Assembly: GCA_002686675.1 (NCBI GenBank)
Contig: NYYF01000024.1
Span: 1-26,465 of the forward strand
Source of the DNA: Fidelibacterota bacterium
Lineage (GTDB): Bacteria > Marinisomatota > Marinisomatia > Marinisomatales > UBA8229
Direction of reading: 5' to 3'
DNA: 26,465 nt
Every line of letters starts with the position of its first letter. Within the stretch, counting starts at the first letter, position 1. The notes beneath the pieces were generated by a model. The model saw nothing but the letters and a program-made list of their open reading frames with translations, did not search any database and was not told the DNA's origin. A program made the translations under genes and the position numbers. This document shows, one piece after another, positions 23,980 to 26,465 of this stretch.

Positions 23980-26465
23980 TTATTCGATTTTGAAAAACCA
24001 GCCGCTTGTATCAGAAACAGTTGAATTCACATCAGTAACACGTAACCGGATGTTATACAGCTCAGTATCAGGAGTTGTCCATAAAAAAGAATCAACATTC
24101 GCTGTATCTGAACTAATCGTCATTATACTTATCGTTGCAACTGTATCGATGATTCCATCTCCTATAAGTGGATATGACGTATCAGGATAAAAATATTCAA
24201 TACCTATGTTTGAAATTGTTCCAAAAGTTTTCCAACGAATAGGATATTGAGTATTTTTATTTAATGTCTCACCACCATTTGGAAAGGTGATAACAATTTC
24301 ATCGGTAGATTCTTCAAGCATCCCTGTACTTGAAATTCGGAACGTAATGGTTGAAGTAACATCGATATTATCGGAGGTTGAGAGGAATGCCAACGTATCT
24401 CCGTTTAATTGAAACCTGGGCACTACAAAATGATCACCATAATCTGTTAAAAGGTGAATATTTTCTGCACTAATAATTGACGTATGAGTTGTATCACCCG
24501 GAGTATTTGCAGAACCATAAACTGGTGGTGCTGTTCCATAAAACCGCGTGGGTTTTGGTAATATAATAGTTGTCAAAGTATCAATATAAGAAACAACTGT
24601 ATCCATTCCAGAACCTGGAGAATTTTTCACTAAATAAACCAAACCGTCAACACACTTGCTGAAGTCATCCATAACGTTAAAAATATAGACATTTCCAGAA
24701 TCCAGATTCATCGCTTCACAATTCGTGATAACATATAAATCTTCACCTGCAAATAAATCTCCATGAGCGATTAAGGTATCACGATAAATAGCCAACATTT
24801 CAGTCGTAGTATCCAGTGGAAAAAATATACTGTTCGAATGCAATATGGACAATTCACCATCAACAATACTGTTAATCACATGTGTTGTTAATTCTGCATG
24901 AGCAAGGGTGTTCCGAATCCTGTTACGGGTGGAATATTCAATCTCATCTATTGGTGTTTTTGTGACGGGAATAAAAGTCATTGAGTCCATTCTTACTTCA
25001 AATGGAGCCACCATTCTATAGACTCCACCAATCCCCGCTCCCGGAATAATTTCTCCCCGTCCATCAATTCTTGCTGCAGATTCTACATTTATGAACGCAG
25101 GATTGAATGACATCAACTCAACAATGGTGGATTCACCAGTTGAAGGAGGAACAGTGAGACTATCAATCGGTTGAGTATCCAACAGTGACGTATATTTCAA
25201 TGTGGTCGTACCCAGTTTACTCAATCGAATAATTGTCTTTGTTGTATCAGAACCATAATCACTAGGCCTTGCTATATTCGCTCTCACACCAACAATTGCA
25301 GAATCTCCAAATGAATTGATTCCCACTAAATCCAGATCGAGTATGATAGGAAGATCAATATCATTCCACATCTCAAACTCGACCATGGCATTGGTAAATG
25401 CCATTCCGTCAAAACCTTGCGGAATTCCTTCAATATTCTGCTCCGACGGTGGAAAATCTTCTATTATTGTAGCCTCCAAGGATTCAAAATAAAGATCGGA
25501 AATATCCACATCTATGCTCATCCTTCCTAATTCGCTGCCATCTAAAGGAATCAATGTTTGCTGTGCATGCAAAACTGCGGAAATATCCACAGTCATTTCT
25601 GTGAGCGCACTATCCTCTCCTGCTGGATTAGCGAATGTATATCCATCAATTTCAAAAGTCTCTGAATAGGCTGTCGATGTAAGTACCCGATCAATCTTTA
25701 CGGAATCACTTCCTTCCGGTGGAATAAAATTTCTGAAATTCATATCATAATCGATGTCAAATGGAAATGTACTTTTTAAGTTTGAAATGGAAATCTTATT
25801 AACATCAGGCTGAGTTCCTGTTTGAAACACACCGGAGAATATCTCTATATCGGACGGAAAGCTGATTGGATCTAATTCAGTCGGGAGTTCTGTCTCAGCA
25901 ATAGTGACAACTGCATTATCCAAACCAAAAATTCTCAGCCAAATTTCTATATTAATTTGTACTGAATCCGTTTCTTCAATTGTCAATATTTCAGATCCTC
26001 CATTATATTGACTTATCCCAAATCTATATACCATTTTAAGAGCATTGCTAAGTGTACTATCTCCTAAGGGAGTGTTATCCTGGTAACTGGCCCCCTTTGC
26101 GAGAATATCCTGGGAATGATTTGCCAGTATATCAGGACTATTCATATTTTCACCGGTCAAAAGTTCAAAACTTATATTCTCCAAGGAAGTGGGCAATCCA
26201 TTGTTCGTAATACTAGTCTGGAATTTAGGCTCCCATCCCTGAGGATCCATCGTATCAGAAATAACAACACCATCAACCGATGTGACAAAATCCGGTAAGG
26301 TTTCCTGATCTATACCAGGGAAAGGAATTGTAATTTCCACTTCCATCTCAAATGTTTCTGCAAAAGCATTCCAGGATGAAGCAAGAATGTCAGTGTCTTC
26401 ATCTGGAGGAGCAAAAAATTTCTCACCTGTAATATCAATGAGGCCTGTGGGGAGGGAGTCGATAT
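23980..26465 (-). CDS. Large secreted beta-rich surface protein with C-terminal PNGGE domain (N-terminus outside window)
   Basis: The frame stays open to the right edge: codons upstream of the apparent ATG at 26346 read on without a stop, so 827 residues are visible and the true start is beyond the window. The bulk is made of Asp/Thr/Ser-rich beta-sandwich sequence with many VxI/DxD patterns and short recurring elements such as FPFDIDYDMNFRNF and DLPIILDLDLVGINSFG. The last about 105 residues are a Kre9/KNH-like or 'PNGGE' domain (VITFPNGGETLNKNTQYPIRWKT-like start, ending DTSGWFFKIE), common in secreted proteins of FCB and related bacteria. There are few cysteines. It is followed after four bases by the barrel protein. 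A surface or adhesin-like role is inferred; no enzyme motif is seen. Confidence 0.78.
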   Translation of the reverse strand, partial: IDSLPTGLIDITGEKFFAPPDEDTDILASSWNAFAETFEMEVEITIPFPGIDQETLPDFVTSVDGVVISDTMDPQGWEPKFQTSITNNGLPTSLENISFELLTGENMNSPDILANHSQDILAKGASYQDNTPLGDSTLSNALKMVYRFGISQYNGGSEILTIEETDSVQINIEIWLRIFGLDNAVVTIAETELPTELDPISFPSDIEIFSGVFQTGTQPDVNKISISNLKSTFPFDIDYDMNFRNFIPPEGSDSVKIDRVLTSTAYSETFEIDGYTFANPAGEDSALTEMTVDISAVLHAQQTLIPLDGSELGRMSIDVDISDLYFESLEATIIEDFPPSEQNIEGIPQGFDGMAFTNAMVEFEMWNDIDLPIILDLDLVGINSFGDSAIVGVRANIARPSDYGSDTTKTIIRLSKLGTTTLKYTSLLDTQPIDSLTVPPSTGESTIVELMSFNPAFINVESAARIDGRGEIIPGAGIGGVYRMVAPFEVRMDSMTFIPVTKTPIDEIEYSTRNRIRNTLAHAELTTHVINSIVDGELSILHSNSIFFPLDTTTEMLAIYRDTLIAHGDLFAGEDLYVITNCEAMNLDSGNVYIFNVMDDFSKCVDGLVYLVKNSPGSGMDTVVSYIDTLTTIILPKPTRFYGTAPPVYGSANTPGDTTHTSIISAENIHLLTDYGDHFVVPRFQLNGDTLAFLSTSDNIDVTSTITFRISSTGMLEESTDEIVITFPNGGETLNKNTQYPIRWKTFGTISNIGIEYFYPDTSYPLIGDGIIDTVATISIMTISSDTANVDSFLWTTPDTELYNIRLRVTDVNSTVSDTSGWFFKIE

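Noticed and set aside
26344..26346. ATG at 26346 as the start of the large minus-strand protein
   Set aside because: The frame continues upstream without a stop to the window edge with the same Asp-rich, beta-like composition, so this Met is probably internal.
1..26465. tRNA genes, CRISPR arrays, insertion sequences, prophage or defence genes
   Set aside because: No cloverleaf-like T-arm sequences, regularly spaced repeats, transposase or integrase motifs, or terminal repeats were seen on reading both strands by eye.

Overview
The window looks like part of a chromosome from a Gram-negative bacterium of the FCB superphylum. It has an LptF/LptG-family permease, an outer-membrane beta-barrel of the PorV/UPF0164 type, and a large secreted beta-rich protein ending in a 'PNGGE' type domain. 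Candidate phylum Marinimicrobia (SAR406) or a relative is my best guess, from gene content, low GC and a sodium-coupled symporter. That placement is inference. No mobile elements, CRISPR arrays, tRNAs or rRNAs were seen.

Region 1 (1-5.5 kb, plus strand) is an energy and amino-acid catabolism cluster. It holds the C-terminal part of 1-pyrroline-5-carboxylate dehydrogenase (pruA), an uncharacterised COG2403-type P-loop protein, carbamate kinase (arcC), succinyl-CoA synthetase (sucC, sucD) and nucleoside-diphosphate kinase (ndk). The COG2403 gene, arcC, sucC and sucD are joined by three successive ATGA stop/start overlaps, so they are probably translationally coupled. ArcC and SucCD both make nucleoside triphosphate by substrate-level phosphorylation, and Ndk balances the NTP pools. 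The COG2403 protein is the main unknown.

Region 2 (5.6-7.7 kb, plus) holds two envelope proteins: a possible lipoprotein with a C-terminal SPOR (peptidoglycan-binding) domain, and a six-helix membrane protein with a nine-cysteine loop and a strongly acidic tail.

Region 3 (7.8-14.5 kb, plus) is the classic conserved cluster yceD(DUF177)-rpmF-plsX-fabH-fabD-fabG-acpP-fabF-rnc. It covers a ribosomal protein, phospholipid and fatty-acid initiation and elongation, and RNase III. The 59-residue RpmF gene is intact. All catalytic residues of the Fab enzymes are in place.

Region 4 (14.5-21.3 kb, minus) has two transcription units. Upstream, an AGCS sodium:alanine/glycine symporter, murQ and a 101-residue unknown protein end at a clear intrinsic terminator (18640-18668). 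Downstream of that come phosphomannomutase/phosphoglucomutase, a polyprenyl diphosphate synthase, a bifunctional phosphoglucose/phosphomannose isomerase and a DUF151 bifunctional nuclease. Together they suggest envelope sugar and isoprenoid-carrier metabolism plus peptidoglycan salvage.

Region 5 (21.4-26.5 kb) has an LptF/LptG-family permease on the plus strand. Convergent to it are an outer-membrane barrel protein and a very large exported protein whose N-terminus lies beyond the right edge.

Points of note: six consecutive genes (12.5-18.5 kb) start at TTG or GTG, five of them forced by in-frame stops. At two convergent gene pairs, terminator-like hairpins lie inside the neighbour's coding sequence. 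All other intergenic gaps are under about 165 bases.
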